From assembly GCA_013388925.1 (NCBI GenBank), contig JACAEJ010000059.1, forward strand, positions 1-42,297: a stretch of DNA of 42,297 nt, in the 5' to 3' direction. Origin of the DNA: Nitrososphaerales archaeon (GTDB lineage Archaea > Thermoproteota > Nitrososphaeria > Nitrososphaerales > JACAEJ01). Under the pieces are notes generated by a model that made no database searches, was not told where the DNA came from, and worked only from the letters and a program-made list of their open reading frames with translations. A program made the translations under genes and the position numbers. This document shows, one piece after another, positions 31,607-39,162 of this stretch. How positions within the stretch are numbered: the stretch's first letter is position 1; the number at the start of each line of letters is the position of its first letter.

Positions 31607-32379
31607 TGTTCGTAGTCGAAGGCGATGGGCAAAGAAATGGACCTCTTCTTGGCTGACGACTCTCTTGTCTCCCTTAGAGGGACTATGAATGTTCTCTCCT
31701 CTAAGGGGTCGTTTATGAGCGTTGCAAAGCCCTCCGTTAGGATAAAGCTGACTAAGTAGGCCCTCTCTAAAGTTTCTTCAAAGGTATCAGCGTATATGAA
31801 ATCCCAATAGTCGATCTTATCTTTGGCAATCAGTTTACTCGTAAGTTCTTTTAATAATTTCTTCATTCTCCCATCAAAATCCTTCATGGACAGGACCCTG
31901 AGCTTTATCAGATCGTCCACTTCAAGAGGGCCCACGGTAGAGCCTGGAGTAAAATCCTCCTTCCACCTCTCGCTCAGGGGCAGGAGGCAGTTCCAATAAT
32001 CTATGGCCTTTTTCAACCTCTGGGGAAAGACTTGATTAATCTCGACTATGGGGTGCCAAGCATCGAGGAAGGCTTCAGACATGGTCTTCGAGTCCAACAG
32101 TCTTATCTTCAGCTCGACGAAGAGGGGGTCTATGTAAAGTGAAGATGATCGGTGCTTTATCCAATCGCTCTGTAACTTTATTATTGATGAGATGCCGTTT
32201 ATGGCTTCAACGTCCAAGAGTAGTTCGTCCAAGAGTCTCCAGTTAGGGAGTAGCTTCTTGAGCTTTACAAGGGAAGCCTTGACGTCGACCTCAAACGGGT
32301 TCACTCCTCTTACTTCCACAGTTCTGCACATCTCGACTACTCTCAGCAGGTCCTCTAGGCTAACCTTATTTGTTGGCAA
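31576..32379 (-). CDS. Candidate kleisin-like subunit of the SMC operon
   Basis: Middle gene of the operon, 267 residues, overlapping the SMC-type gene by 14 bases and the KITE-like gene by 31. No obvious named domain. The N-terminus (VSLEDLLRVVEMCRTVEVRGVNPFEVDVKASLVKLKKLLPNW) contains a PFEVDV phrase reminiscent of the ScpA kleisin PWDIDI region, the middle is helical, and the C-terminus (SISLPIAFDYEHWKRIGEER) could form part of a winged helix. Its position between ATPase and KITE protein is where a kleisin would be expected. Structure prediction with its neighbours would settle this; other helical adaptor roles remain possible. Confidence 0.7.
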   Translation of the reverse strand: MPTNKVSLEDLLRVVEMCRTVEVRGVNPFEVDVKASLVKLKKLLPNWRLLDELLLDVEAINGISSIIKLQSDWIKHRSSSLYIDPLFVELKIRLLDSKTMSEAFLDAWHPIVEINQVFPQRLKKAIDYWNCLLPLSERWKEDFTPGSTVGPLEVDDLIKLRVLSMKDFDGRMKKLLKELTSKLIAKDKIDYWDFIYADTFEETLERAYLVSFILTEGFATLINDPLEERTFIVPLRETRESSAKKRSISLPIAFDYEHWKRIGEERG

Positions 32380-34276
32380 GGTCCTTCACCACCCTCGCTT
32401 CGGACCTTCCTTGAATGCTCTGGACAACTATCACGTGAATGTCCTTTTCCGCCAGAGCCAGTTGACTGGGCGTGATCATAAGGTACTGGATGTCCTTCCT
32501 CTCCCTTATGGTCGAGACTATGACCTTGAATATGGCCTCGCGGTTCCTTGGGTCCATGTGAATGTCGAATTCGTCTACAGCCCTGAAGGGAGACATGATT
32601 TGCTGTTGCAAAGAAAGCAAGAATGCCATTATGGACACAGTCCTCTCGCCGCCACTTTGAGTGTAGGCATCCAATATCGTTGGTCTTGCTCCCCTGAAGC
32701 CAACGTTAAGTTCGAGACCAGCAGTCTCTACGTCTTCAAGGCCGTTGAGTCTTACGTTGCCTATGGCATCTATCTTTGATAGGATGTTCTGGTAAGAGGG
32801 GTTAATATTGTCTATGAGCTTCTGTAAGAAATTCCTCCAGACCTTCTTCCTCTCCTCGAGCTCTGCCAAGGTGCTCTTTCTGTTTTCAGACACTATTGCC
32901 GCCTTCTCCTTTAATTCGTTAAAAGTCTTCGAATAGGCCTTGTACATATCTTCAGCCTCTTCCGGTATGCTCCCAAGGGACTGGAGTCGCGCGTCCGTTA
33001 TTTTGATCTCGGCGTCTATATCTATTAGCCCCCTCTCCGTCTCTATTCTATCACCAGCCTTGTCAATCAGAGGGGATAATTCGCCCAACTTTGTCTCGTG
33101 GTCTTTTATCTCTCTCTTTATGTCATCGATTTCATCCTCTATGATCTTCTTTCTGAAGCCCAGTACTGCCTCGTTCACCCTGTAATTGACGTAACTCTCC
33201 AGACTTGAGCCTACCTCCTTCTCCAGTCTACCTAACGCAATCTGGGTTTCTGTTATCCTATCTTCAATCTTATGCTTGCTATCGCCAAAGCCCTGAACTC
33301 TCTCGACCAGCTTTCCAGATGGCTCCATGTTCAATTGATTGAGGATGTTTTCTGTGACTTGAATCTCCGTTATGGATTTCTCCAGCTCAAGAAGGGAGTA
33401 GTAGAGCTTCCTTTGCTCCAGTTGCTGAAGGGTCAGTTTATCATAGGCGCCCTTTACGAGCCCTTTTGTCTGCTCCGTCCTTGTTACTATGTTATCCAGA
33501 GTGTTGGTCTTGCTCTTTAACTTCTCCTTAAGAGATGCTATGACCCTCTCCTGTCTTATCACTTGGGCCCATACGGACTCTCTCTCCAAAAGCTCCCTTC
33601 TTTCAATGAGCTCTTTTCTAAGCAAGCTCTTTTCATAGATCTCTCTCCAATATGCCAAGGTCTGCTCGGCACTTTCAAGGGCCCTTAGAATGGATTCCTC
33701 TTCGCTCACTAAACCCAATAATCTATCCTCGGCTTCCAGCACCCTGCTTCTGTAGTCTTGGAAGCCCACGGCTTCTTCCACCATCTTCAACTTGTCCTGT
33801 GGGGATACCACACTAAATTCCTCCACCATGTTCTGGTGCATTATGATGAGCATGTTGTCAGGGTTTATGCCAAATTCTCTAAAGAGCCTCGTAACTTGGC
33901 TCTTGTCCATCTCACGATAGTCCGCTTCGTACCAATAAGAACCATCTTTTCTCAGGTAGCGAGAGAGCATAAAAATATCGGACTTGGAGAAGGGTATGGG
34001 CCTCTTGCCATTTCTTTGCCTGTTGTCAAACATAAGAGTGGCCCTTGCCACCTCTTTACCATGCCTTATTAGGTCACTAAGCTTTCTGCTCCTTTCTGTA
34101 TAGGTCTGGCCAAATACCACAGACATAGCAAGAAGTATCGATGACTTGCCAGCCCCGTTTGGGCCACACACCACATTCAACCCAGGCCTCAAAGGGATTC
34201 TTGCATACTCGTAGGACATGAAGTTCTCTAGGATGACCTCTTCTATCCTTACTGGTATCTTCGTTTCAGATAGCAT
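32366..34276 (-). CDS. Short SMC-type ATPase, Smc5-like
   Basis: A 636-residue SMC-superfamily ATPase. Walker A GPNGAGKSS is at 38-46, the Q-loop at Gln148 in IIMHQNMVEEFSVVSPQDKLKMVEEAVG, the ABC signature SGGE at 541-544, Walker B FRAVDE at 564-569, D-loop FDIHMDPRNRE. Coiled coil fills about 180-490, much shorter than full SMC. The Q-loop stretch and the run SGGERTVSIMAFLLSLQQQ...PFRAVDEFDIHMDPRNRE...LMITPSQL look closer to eukaryotic Smc5 (SGGERSVS...PFRVVDEINQGMDP...LTP) than to canonical SMC or Rad50. No clear hinge. First gene of a three-gene operon; it may belong to the archaeal SMC-related (ASRP/coalescin) group. Confidence 0.92.
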   Translation of the reverse strand: MLSETKIPVRIEEVILENFMSYEYARIPLRPGLNVVCGPNGAGKSSILLAMSVVFGQTYTERSRKLSDLIRHGKEVARATLMFDNRQRNGKRPIPFSKSDIFMLSRYLRKDGSYWYEADYREMDKSQVTRLFREFGINPDNMLIIMHQNMVEEFSVVSPQDKLKMVEEAVGFQDYRSRVLEAEDRLLGLVSEEESILRALESAEQTLAYWREIYEKSLLRKELIERRELLERESVWAQVIRQERVIASLKEKLKSKTNTLDNIVTRTEQTKGLVKGAYDKLTLQQLEQRKLYYSLLELEKSITEIQVTENILNQLNMEPSGKLVERVQGFGDSKHKIEDRITETQIALGRLEKEVGSSLESYVNYRVNEAVLGFRKKIIEDEIDDIKREIKDHETKLGELSPLIDKAGDRIETERGLIDIDAEIKITDARLQSLGSIPEEAEDMYKAYSKTFNELKEKAAIVSENRKSTLAELEERKKVWRNFLQKLIDNINPSYQNILSKIDAIGNVRLNGLEDVETAGLELNVGFRGARPTILDAYTQSGGERTVSIMAFLLSLQQQIMSPFRAVDEFDIHMDPRNREAIFKVIVSTIRERKDIQYLMITPSQLALAEKDIHVIVVQSIQGRSEARVVKDLANK

Positions 34277-34300
34277 ACTCCTGACTCTCCAACCATATCG

Positions 34301-34311
34301 GCTTAAATCGA
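34301..34311 (-). promoter_or_regulatory. TATA-like box of the SMC-like operon
   Basis: On the minus strand CGATTTAAGCC lies about 25-35 bases before the ATG at 34276, predicting a transcript start near 34280. A GGAG also precedes the ATG, so translation could use it on a longer message. Confidence 0.45.
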
Positions 34312-34360
34312 ATGGGTAAAATGATGTTAAACTTATAGATTAAGATATTTATCAGAAGGG

Positions 34361-34993
34361 CTAACCCTCTATAGACCGAACGAATTCATCCTTGTTCTTG
34401 ATGGACTTTAGAGCGTAGTTGTGCCTCTTCTCATAACCTACGGTGGAATATGGTCTATTCCCATAATTGTGCCCAGGGTAAATCCTAACACCGCTATCTA
34501 GCCTCATCAACCTTGAAAGGCTATTATACAAATCTTCAGAACTTCCTCCTTCAAGATCTGTTCTTCCACACCCTCCCACGAAGAGCGCGTCCCCTGTCAG
34601 AAGGTTCTTGTCGATCAAGAGGCAGACACTCTCAGGGGTGTGGCCAGGGGTGTGAATGATTCTTATCTTCAACGAGCCCACTTCCACTACATCTCCATCT
34701 TTTACAGACAAATCCTTCGCGACCCTCGATCTCTTGTGCATTACTATCTTTGCCCCTGTCCTTAACACCAACTCTTCATTCCCCCTTATGTGGTCGAAAT
34801 GGGTATGAGTGTTTATTATATACGCTATTTTCAGATGGTGCTTCTCAGCCTCTCTAATTATTCTACTGACCCCCCCTGCCGGGTCTACCACAACGGCGAG
34901 CCCAGAATCCTCATCCCCTATCAAGTAGGTAAAGTTGTTCATGTCTCCTATGAGCATCTGAATGAAGATCATTTCTGGCAATTCTTTCCCCAT
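34361..34993 (-). CDS. MBL-fold hydrolase, ETHE1/glyoxalase II-like
   Basis: MBL-fold protein of 210 residues with the metal motif THTHFDHIRGN, a second ligand set in HTPGHTPES, Asp in LTGDALFVGGCGRTDLEGG and the final His in YPGHNYG. The GGCGRTDL phrase and the short length match persulfide dioxygenase (ETHE1) and related enzymes rather than glyoxalase II, which has an extra C-terminal substrate domain. Sulfide/persulfide handling is the best guess; not proven. Divergent from the conserved unknown gene with a shared symmetric TATA sequence. Confidence 0.88.
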   Translation of the reverse strand: MGKELPEMIFIQMLIGDMNNFTYLIGDEDSGLAVVVDPAGGVSRIIREAEKHHLKIAYIINTHTHFDHIRGNEELVLRTGAKIVMHKRSRVAKDLSVKDGDVVEVGSLKIRIIHTPGHTPESVCLLIDKNLLTGDALFVGGCGRTDLEGGSSEDLYNSLSRLMRLDSGVRIYPGHNYGNRPYSTVGYEKRHNYALKSIKNKDEFVRSIEG

Positions 34994-35030
34994 CTTATGC
35001 TTTAAACAGATCGATCATAAGGCTAAAGAC

Positions 35031-35038
35031 ATTTAAAT
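35031..35038. promoter_or_regulatory. Symmetric TATA sequence shared by two divergent genes
   Basis: ATTTAAAT, read the same on both strands, sits 30-40 bases from the start codons on either side (ATG 34993 to the left, ATG 35065 to the right). Standard spacing would start transcripts near 35008 and 35060. A second TTTAAA run near 35011 is an alternative for the leftward gene. Confidence 0.4.
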
Positions 35039-35064
35039 TCAAGTCCATGGATAGGTTTCAGTCC

Positions 35065-35748
35065 ATGGTGATAGCTGGCAAAGTCTTTATTGTAAGGGAA
35101 GAAATAGACCTTCTGGCGATGGCTTCAAAGCTGAAGGACTTTAGGACTGAAGAGACTCAGAAGTTTGATGATAGAGAACTAAAGCTCATCACAGAAATAG
35201 ACGACGTTAAGATGGTGGGAGAAACTCTGCACGGAAGGTATTCGCAAGATCGAGTCGTAACGATATACCACAGGGGAAAGAGAATACCGACGATAAGGAC
35301 AATAGAGGCGACTTTCGTATTCTCCAACTACCAAGATAGAGTTTTCTTGACGGTTTTAGAGAAAAAACTACTGGCCAACAACATAGCAAATCAGCTCAGC
35401 AAGATACTCTTCATAACGACGGGTCATGTGCTAGAGGCAAGGATTACTCCCGACATAATGAGGAGCTTCCATGAGCAGAACTTTGAGGATACAAAGGTTG
35501 TGTTCTTCGATGATGTGGATATTCCCAACGTGAACAAGCTATCCCTCTATGGCTCGGGCTTGGCAGATACAACACTTTACAACGATTACTGCAACCATGG
35601 CAAAGTGTGGTACATAGTGATAAAGCCAAAGAAGTACGGTTTCATAGTAGGAATAACCCGTGACGGAGTGGTGACCATATTCAGTAGGGTAGAGGACAAT
35701 GACTACATAAACTATGTCACAAACGAAATCTATCCCTTGATATCCTGA
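35065..35748 (+). CDS. Conserved archaeal protein, unknown function
   Basis: About 227 residues, soluble, mixed alpha/beta, no recognised domain. Conserved-looking stretches are the start (KVFIVREEIDLLAMASKLKDFRTEE), EKKLLANNIANQLSKILF, FEDTKVVFFDDVDIPNVNKLSLYGSGL and YGFIVGITRDGVVTIFSR. I recall similar proteins in other TACK archaea but no function. The track starts at ATG 35047; the ATG at 35065 (MVIAGKVFIV) fits the TATA spacing and would be nearly leaderless. Its end overlaps the convergent PH-domain gene by 19 bases. Confidence 0.85.
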   Translation: MVIAGKVFIVREEIDLLAMASKLKDFRTEETQKFDDRELKLITEIDDVKMVGETLHGRYSQDRVVTIYHRGKRIPTIRTIEATFVFSNYQDRVFLTVLEKKLLANNIANQLSKILFITTGHVLEARITPDIMRSFHEQNFEDTKVVFFDDVDIPNVNKLSLYGSGLADTTLYNDYCNHGKVWYIVIKPKKYGFIVGITRDGVVTIFSRVEDNDYINYVTNEIYPLIS

Positions 35749-36581
35749 TCCTTCTTCGATTTCAACTCTTCTAAGATTTTCTTCAGGTAGGGTGCCTCTT
35801 CATACCCATGGATGTACTCTGAAATCTTCATGTAGACTTCGTCTGGTCTGCGAATACCAAACAAAACGTAGGAGCTTCTCCCCCTCGGGACGGAGACATT
35901 CCTGCCACCGCTTATCGCTACGCCTCCGCCGACTCCCTTCTTAGCTGCGCCTATGCCAGCAGTAACCGCGGCCAGGTCCGCCCCAAGCCCAAAGCCAGAA
36001 GCAGTTATTGGGAATATAGTACCATAGTTGAACAGGCGGCCCAAGAGGCCTTTTGTTAGGACGAGATCGACAATCTTGCCATGAACCATCTCCCTCTTCT
36101 TGTAGGACAAAAAGCTCAACTCAGAAATTATTCGTAGATTTGTGATATAGAAGGTGTGGCCTCTTCGGTAGAACTCCGTGAAGACGAACCCAAAGGCGCC
36201 TGCCAAGATGGATGGAAGTTGCATGTAGTACGGAGGCAGATTGTATATCAAAACGATGACTATTCCTGCAACGACCATAATAAGGGCGAAAAAGAACCAC
36301 CTCCAAGTAATCTTTAGGATGGCGAGGGCAAGAAAGGGAAAAGCAATGAAGACTCCCCAGAGCAGAACGAAAAGCTGATCCTTTGCCAAACCTATCAGAT
36401 CTATCTGCTCCAACCAATCCACTATCTGGGCTCTGTATAGAACAAAGACGCCACCTGCGAGCATCATATACGAAAAAATCACATAGAAATCCAAGAACGC
36501 AAGGGGGTGGGGCTTTAGAGACTCGACGAGCTCTTCATCTTCGATCAGCTTCAAACTCTTGGACTTGTCCATCTCAATCAA
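35730..36581 (-). CDS. Membrane protein with PH-like domain
   Basis: Four hydrophobic segments in the first 135 residues (FLDFYVIFSYMMLAGGVFVLY, FVLLWGVFIAFPFLALAIL, WFFFALIMVVAGIVIVLIY, LPSILAGAFGFVFTEFY) are followed by a bacterial-type PH-like domain: HTFYITNLRIISELSFLSYKKREMVHGKIVDLVLTKGLLGRLFNYGTIFPIT. Within this domain is a long glycine-rich insert (ASGFGLGADLAAVTAGIGAAKKGVGGGVAISGG) before the final YVLFGIRRPDEVYMKISEYI helix. Such proteins resemble YdbT/YvbH-like membrane PH proteins; the function is unknown. The insert may be a membrane-associated loop. Confidence 0.85.
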   Translation of the reverse strand: MIEMDKSKSLKLIEDEELVESLKPHPLAFLDFYVIFSYMMLAGGVFVLYRAQIVDWLEQIDLIGLAKDQLFVLLWGVFIAFPFLALAILKITWRWFFFALIMVVAGIVIVLIYNLPPYYMQLPSILAGAFGFVFTEFYRRGHTFYITNLRIISELSFLSYKKREMVHGKIVDLVLTKGLLGRLFNYGTIFPITASGFGLGADLAAVTAGIGAAKKGVGGGVAISGGRNVSVPRGRSSYVLFGIRRPDEVYMKISEYIHGYEEAPYLKKILEELKSKKDQDIKG

Positions 36582-36698
36582 GATTTCTGTGTATCAATTT
36601 AAGTCTTTAATGCTCGCCCTTCAGTTCTTTTAACCTCCACGTCAAATTTGTGATGCAGATGGAACCTTTTTACCCATGTATTTTGTACTATAATTCAG

Positions 36699-37526
36699 AT
36701 GCTGAAGATAGTTCCCGACGAGCCTGCCCTAGTACTGGAGACCTCTCTACACAAGACTCTCATAATATCGGACCTACATCTCGGCTTCGAGAAAAGACTG
36801 TCGTCAAGAGGGATAAACATACCATCCCAGACTCAGAAGGTCTACCTTAGACTGAAATCCCTAATTGAAGAATCCTCCCCGGACAGGATGATCGTCCTTG
36901 GGGACGTGAAGCACGGTACCACGAAGATAGCATCTTATGAGTGGGCCGACGTCCCCCAGTTCTTCAACAAGGTCAAGGCTCTCGTAAGATCCGTTGAGAT
37001 CGTAAGGGGAAATCATGATGGAGGCTTGAAGGCGTTATTGCCCAATGACGTCAAAGTTCATCCACCAAGGGGCATATCCATCTTTGATGGTAGAGAATCC
37101 TTCACCCTAATACACGGCCACGCTTGGCCCTACCCTGGGCTCTTTGCTTGTGACGTCTTCATAATGGGTCATAATCATGCCACCATCGAATTTAGGGACC
37201 AGGGTTTCAGAATGGCTGAACCAGTCTGGGTCGTCACTAGGTGGAACAGGAGAGAAGTTGCCAGATCCTTTCTTAGGTTTTCAGGCTCAAAGATTAAGGA
37301 GGACCCCATAACTTCATTCAGAGATGCCTTCGGTCTTGATATAAGCGATCCAAAGATCATTATTATGCCCGCCTTTAACCCTTTGTTAGGAGGGAATGCA
37401 ATAAACGCTGATGGCGCCAGCCTTCTCGGTCCTCTTCTATCTTCGGGAGGGATAAAATTAGATGAATCTGAGATATACCTACTTGACGGCAGTTACCTTG
37501 GGCGTCTATCGAATTTGGTCTCATAA
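36699..37526 (+). CDS. Metallophosphoesterase, MJ0037-like
   Basis: Calcineurin-like phosphoesterase of 275 residues. Metal motifs in order: SDLHLGFEKRLSSRGINIP (D25, H27), VLGDVKHG, RGNHDGG near residue 103, LIHGHAWP, and MGHNHAT. The LGFEKRLSSRGINIPSQT phrase marks the archaeal MJ0037-type subfamily, often linked genetically with Lhr helicases, one of which lies in this window though not next door. Substrate not known. It converges end to end with the AmrS gene with no gap. Confidence 0.9.
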   Translation: MLKIVPDEPALVLETSLHKTLIISDLHLGFEKRLSSRGINIPSQTQKVYLRLKSLIEESSPDRMIVLGDVKHGTTKIASYEWADVPQFFNKVKALVRSVEIVRGNHDGGLKALLPNDVKVHPPRGISIFDGRESFTLIHGHAWPYPGLFACDVFIMGHNHATIEFRDQGFRMAEPVWVVTRWNRREVARSFLRFSGSKIKEDPITSFRDAFGLDISDPKIIIMPAFNPLLGGNAINADGASLLGPLLSSGGIKLDESEIYLLDGSYLGRLSNLVS

Positions 37527-38591
37527 TCATCCTACATATTTGCCTACCATAGGTATCTCAGCATTACACTTGGGACACTTCTTGACGGGAGTAATGGTAT
37601 ACTTGGCTACGGAGAAGCCATACCTCTTGATCAATAATTCACTGCAATTGTGGCAGTAGGTATTCTCCAACCTATGGCTAAGGACATTACCTATGTAAAC
37701 GTACTGCAAACCCTCCCTTTTTGCGATTTCATGGGCCTTTTCCAAAGTGCCTACAGGAGTCATGGGCTTATCTACCATTTTATACGCTGGGTAGAAGCGT
37801 GTAAAGTGTAGTGGCGTATTATCTCCCGCCTCCTTAATATGCCTCTGAACTATCTCTCTGATGCAAGAATCGTCATCGTTCACTCCGGGTATTATCAGAT
37901 TGATGACCTCAACATGTAGTCCCATCTTCTTGGCTTCATTAATGTTCCTCCAAACTACGTTCACATCTGCTGCGCAGAATCTCCTTACCGCTTCAGAATC
38001 GCCCTTTACATCGAAGTTTATGGCATCCATCCCTGCCTCCTTCAACGCTATCAATGCCTCTAAGGTCATGTATCCGTTTGAGACGCAGTTGGCGTATATG
38101 TTCAATCTCTTTGCCAAAGGAAATACGTCAATGGCATAATCAAACAACAGAGTAGGCTCATTGAAGGAGAAGGATAATCCTTGGCACCCTCCTGATATTG
38201 CTAGGTTTACAAAATCCTCAGGGCTAATGTAACGAGCTTTATATGGTTTGGGATGGTATTTGCTTATGTCGTAATTCTGACACCATGGACATGCGAAATT
38301 GCAACTCCATGTTCCGATTGTTAAAGCGTAACTACCAGGCCAATAATGGAAGAAAGGCTTCTTCTCTATAGGATTTAAAGATATGGATGATATATCGCCA
38401 TAAACTAATGTGTATAGTTTGCCATCTATATTCGCTCTAGTCTTGCAAAAGCCTAGTCCATCCAAAGGGATATGGCATCTTCTTTCACATAGATCACAAC
38501 GAATCCTATCCCCTTTCTTCGTATATAATGGACTCTCTCTTACACATCTATATTTCAAAACTTCTTTCTCTATCTTAATTTCAGCTTTCAT
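37527..38591 (-). CDS. amrS: AmmeMemoRadiSam system radical SAM enzyme
   Basis: Radical S-adenosylmethionine enzyme of the AmrS group (COG1180). The [4Fe-4S] motif CNFACPWC gives C97, C101, C104. Upstream, CDLCERRCHIPLDGLGFC holds a four-cysteine cluster binding site, and a C-terminal ribbon CHNC...CPKC is present. The core barrel is intact. AmrS normally works with AMMECR1 and Memo proteins in an uncharacterised modification; neither partner is in this window. The 354 residues are standard length. It is the only gene of its strand run here and converges on the phosphoesterase. Confidence 0.92.
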   Translation of the reverse strand: MKAEIKIEKEVLKYRCVRESPLYTKKGDRIRCDLCERRCHIPLDGLGFCKTRANIDGKLYTLVYGDISSISLNPIEKKPFFHYWPGSYALTIGTWSCNFACPWCQNYDISKYHPKPYKARYISPEDFVNLAISGGCQGLSFSFNEPTLLFDYAIDVFPLAKRLNIYANCVSNGYMTLEALIALKEAGMDAINFDVKGDSEAVRRFCAADVNVVWRNINEAKKMGLHVEVINLIIPGVNDDDSCIREIVQRHIKEAGDNTPLHFTRFYPAYKMVDKPMTPVGTLEKAHEIAKREGLQYVYIGNVLSHRLENTYCHNCSELLIKRYGFSVAKYTITPVKKCPKCNAEIPMVGKYVG

Positions 38592-38695
38592 TTTCTCTCA
38601 AATAATTTGGATAAGATTCTCTGTATGATCATTATTGCATTTACTATTTATAAGGATGCCCCCCTTTTAAACAAGCATTAAAGTGATTCTAGGTA

Positions 38696-39139
38696 TTGAG
38701 CTATAAGGGCAGAAAGAGCCTAGAAGAGATAGAATCCGAATTAAAAGGAAAGTCTCTCAGAGTATATTGGTACATGCTAAAGCAGGGCAATCCAGTTGGC
38801 ATCAGAGAGGTTCAGAGAGCCTTGGGATTTTCAAGCCCCAGCATTGCCAATCACCATCTGGAGAAGCTTATGAGTTTGGGGCTCATCGAAAAAGATGACT
38901 ATGGTCGCTATTTGCTAAAAGAGTACGTCAATGTAGGCGCGCTCCAATCTTTCACTAAGATAGGCAAGTTCTTGCTTCCCCGCTACTCCTTCTATGCATC
39001 CTTTTTCACGACACTTCTAATCGTCTACATCTGCCAGTACGCTCGATCACTGAACGTCTTCGCTCTATCCTCTATGCTTATAGCAACCATCATATTCTGG
39101 TATGAGACTATGAGGGTCTGGAGGAGGAAACCCTACTGA
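38696..39139 (+). CDS. Membrane-anchored winged-helix regulator
   Basis: The N-terminal half is a winged helix (SLEEIESELKGKSLRVYWYMLKQGNPVGIREVQRALGFSSPSIANHHLEKLMSLGLIEKDD) like ArsR/MarR-type DNA-binding domains. After residue 90 two hydrophobic segments (YASFFTTLLIVYICQYA and VFALSSMLIATIIFWY) anchor it in the membrane. The start is a TTG at 38696 with an AGGT ribosome-binding-like sequence five bases before it and a TATA-like TTATAAGG near 38648. It may sense a membrane or envelope signal. It converges on the MFS exporter gene, a plausible but unproven target. Confidence 0.82.
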   Translation: MSYKGRKSLEEIESELKGKSLRVYWYMLKQGNPVGIREVQRALGFSSPSIANHHLEKLMSLGLIEKDDYGRYLLKEYVNVGALQSFTKIGKFLLPRYSFYASFFTTLLIVYICQYARSLNVFALSSMLIATIIFWYETMRVWRRKPY

Positions 39140-39162
39140 TCTTCTATTCTTGCAAATCCGTA

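Noticed and set aside
32192-32779. 195-codon plus ORF opposite the SMC operon
   Set aside because: Antisense shadow of the ATPase and middle gene; no features of its own.
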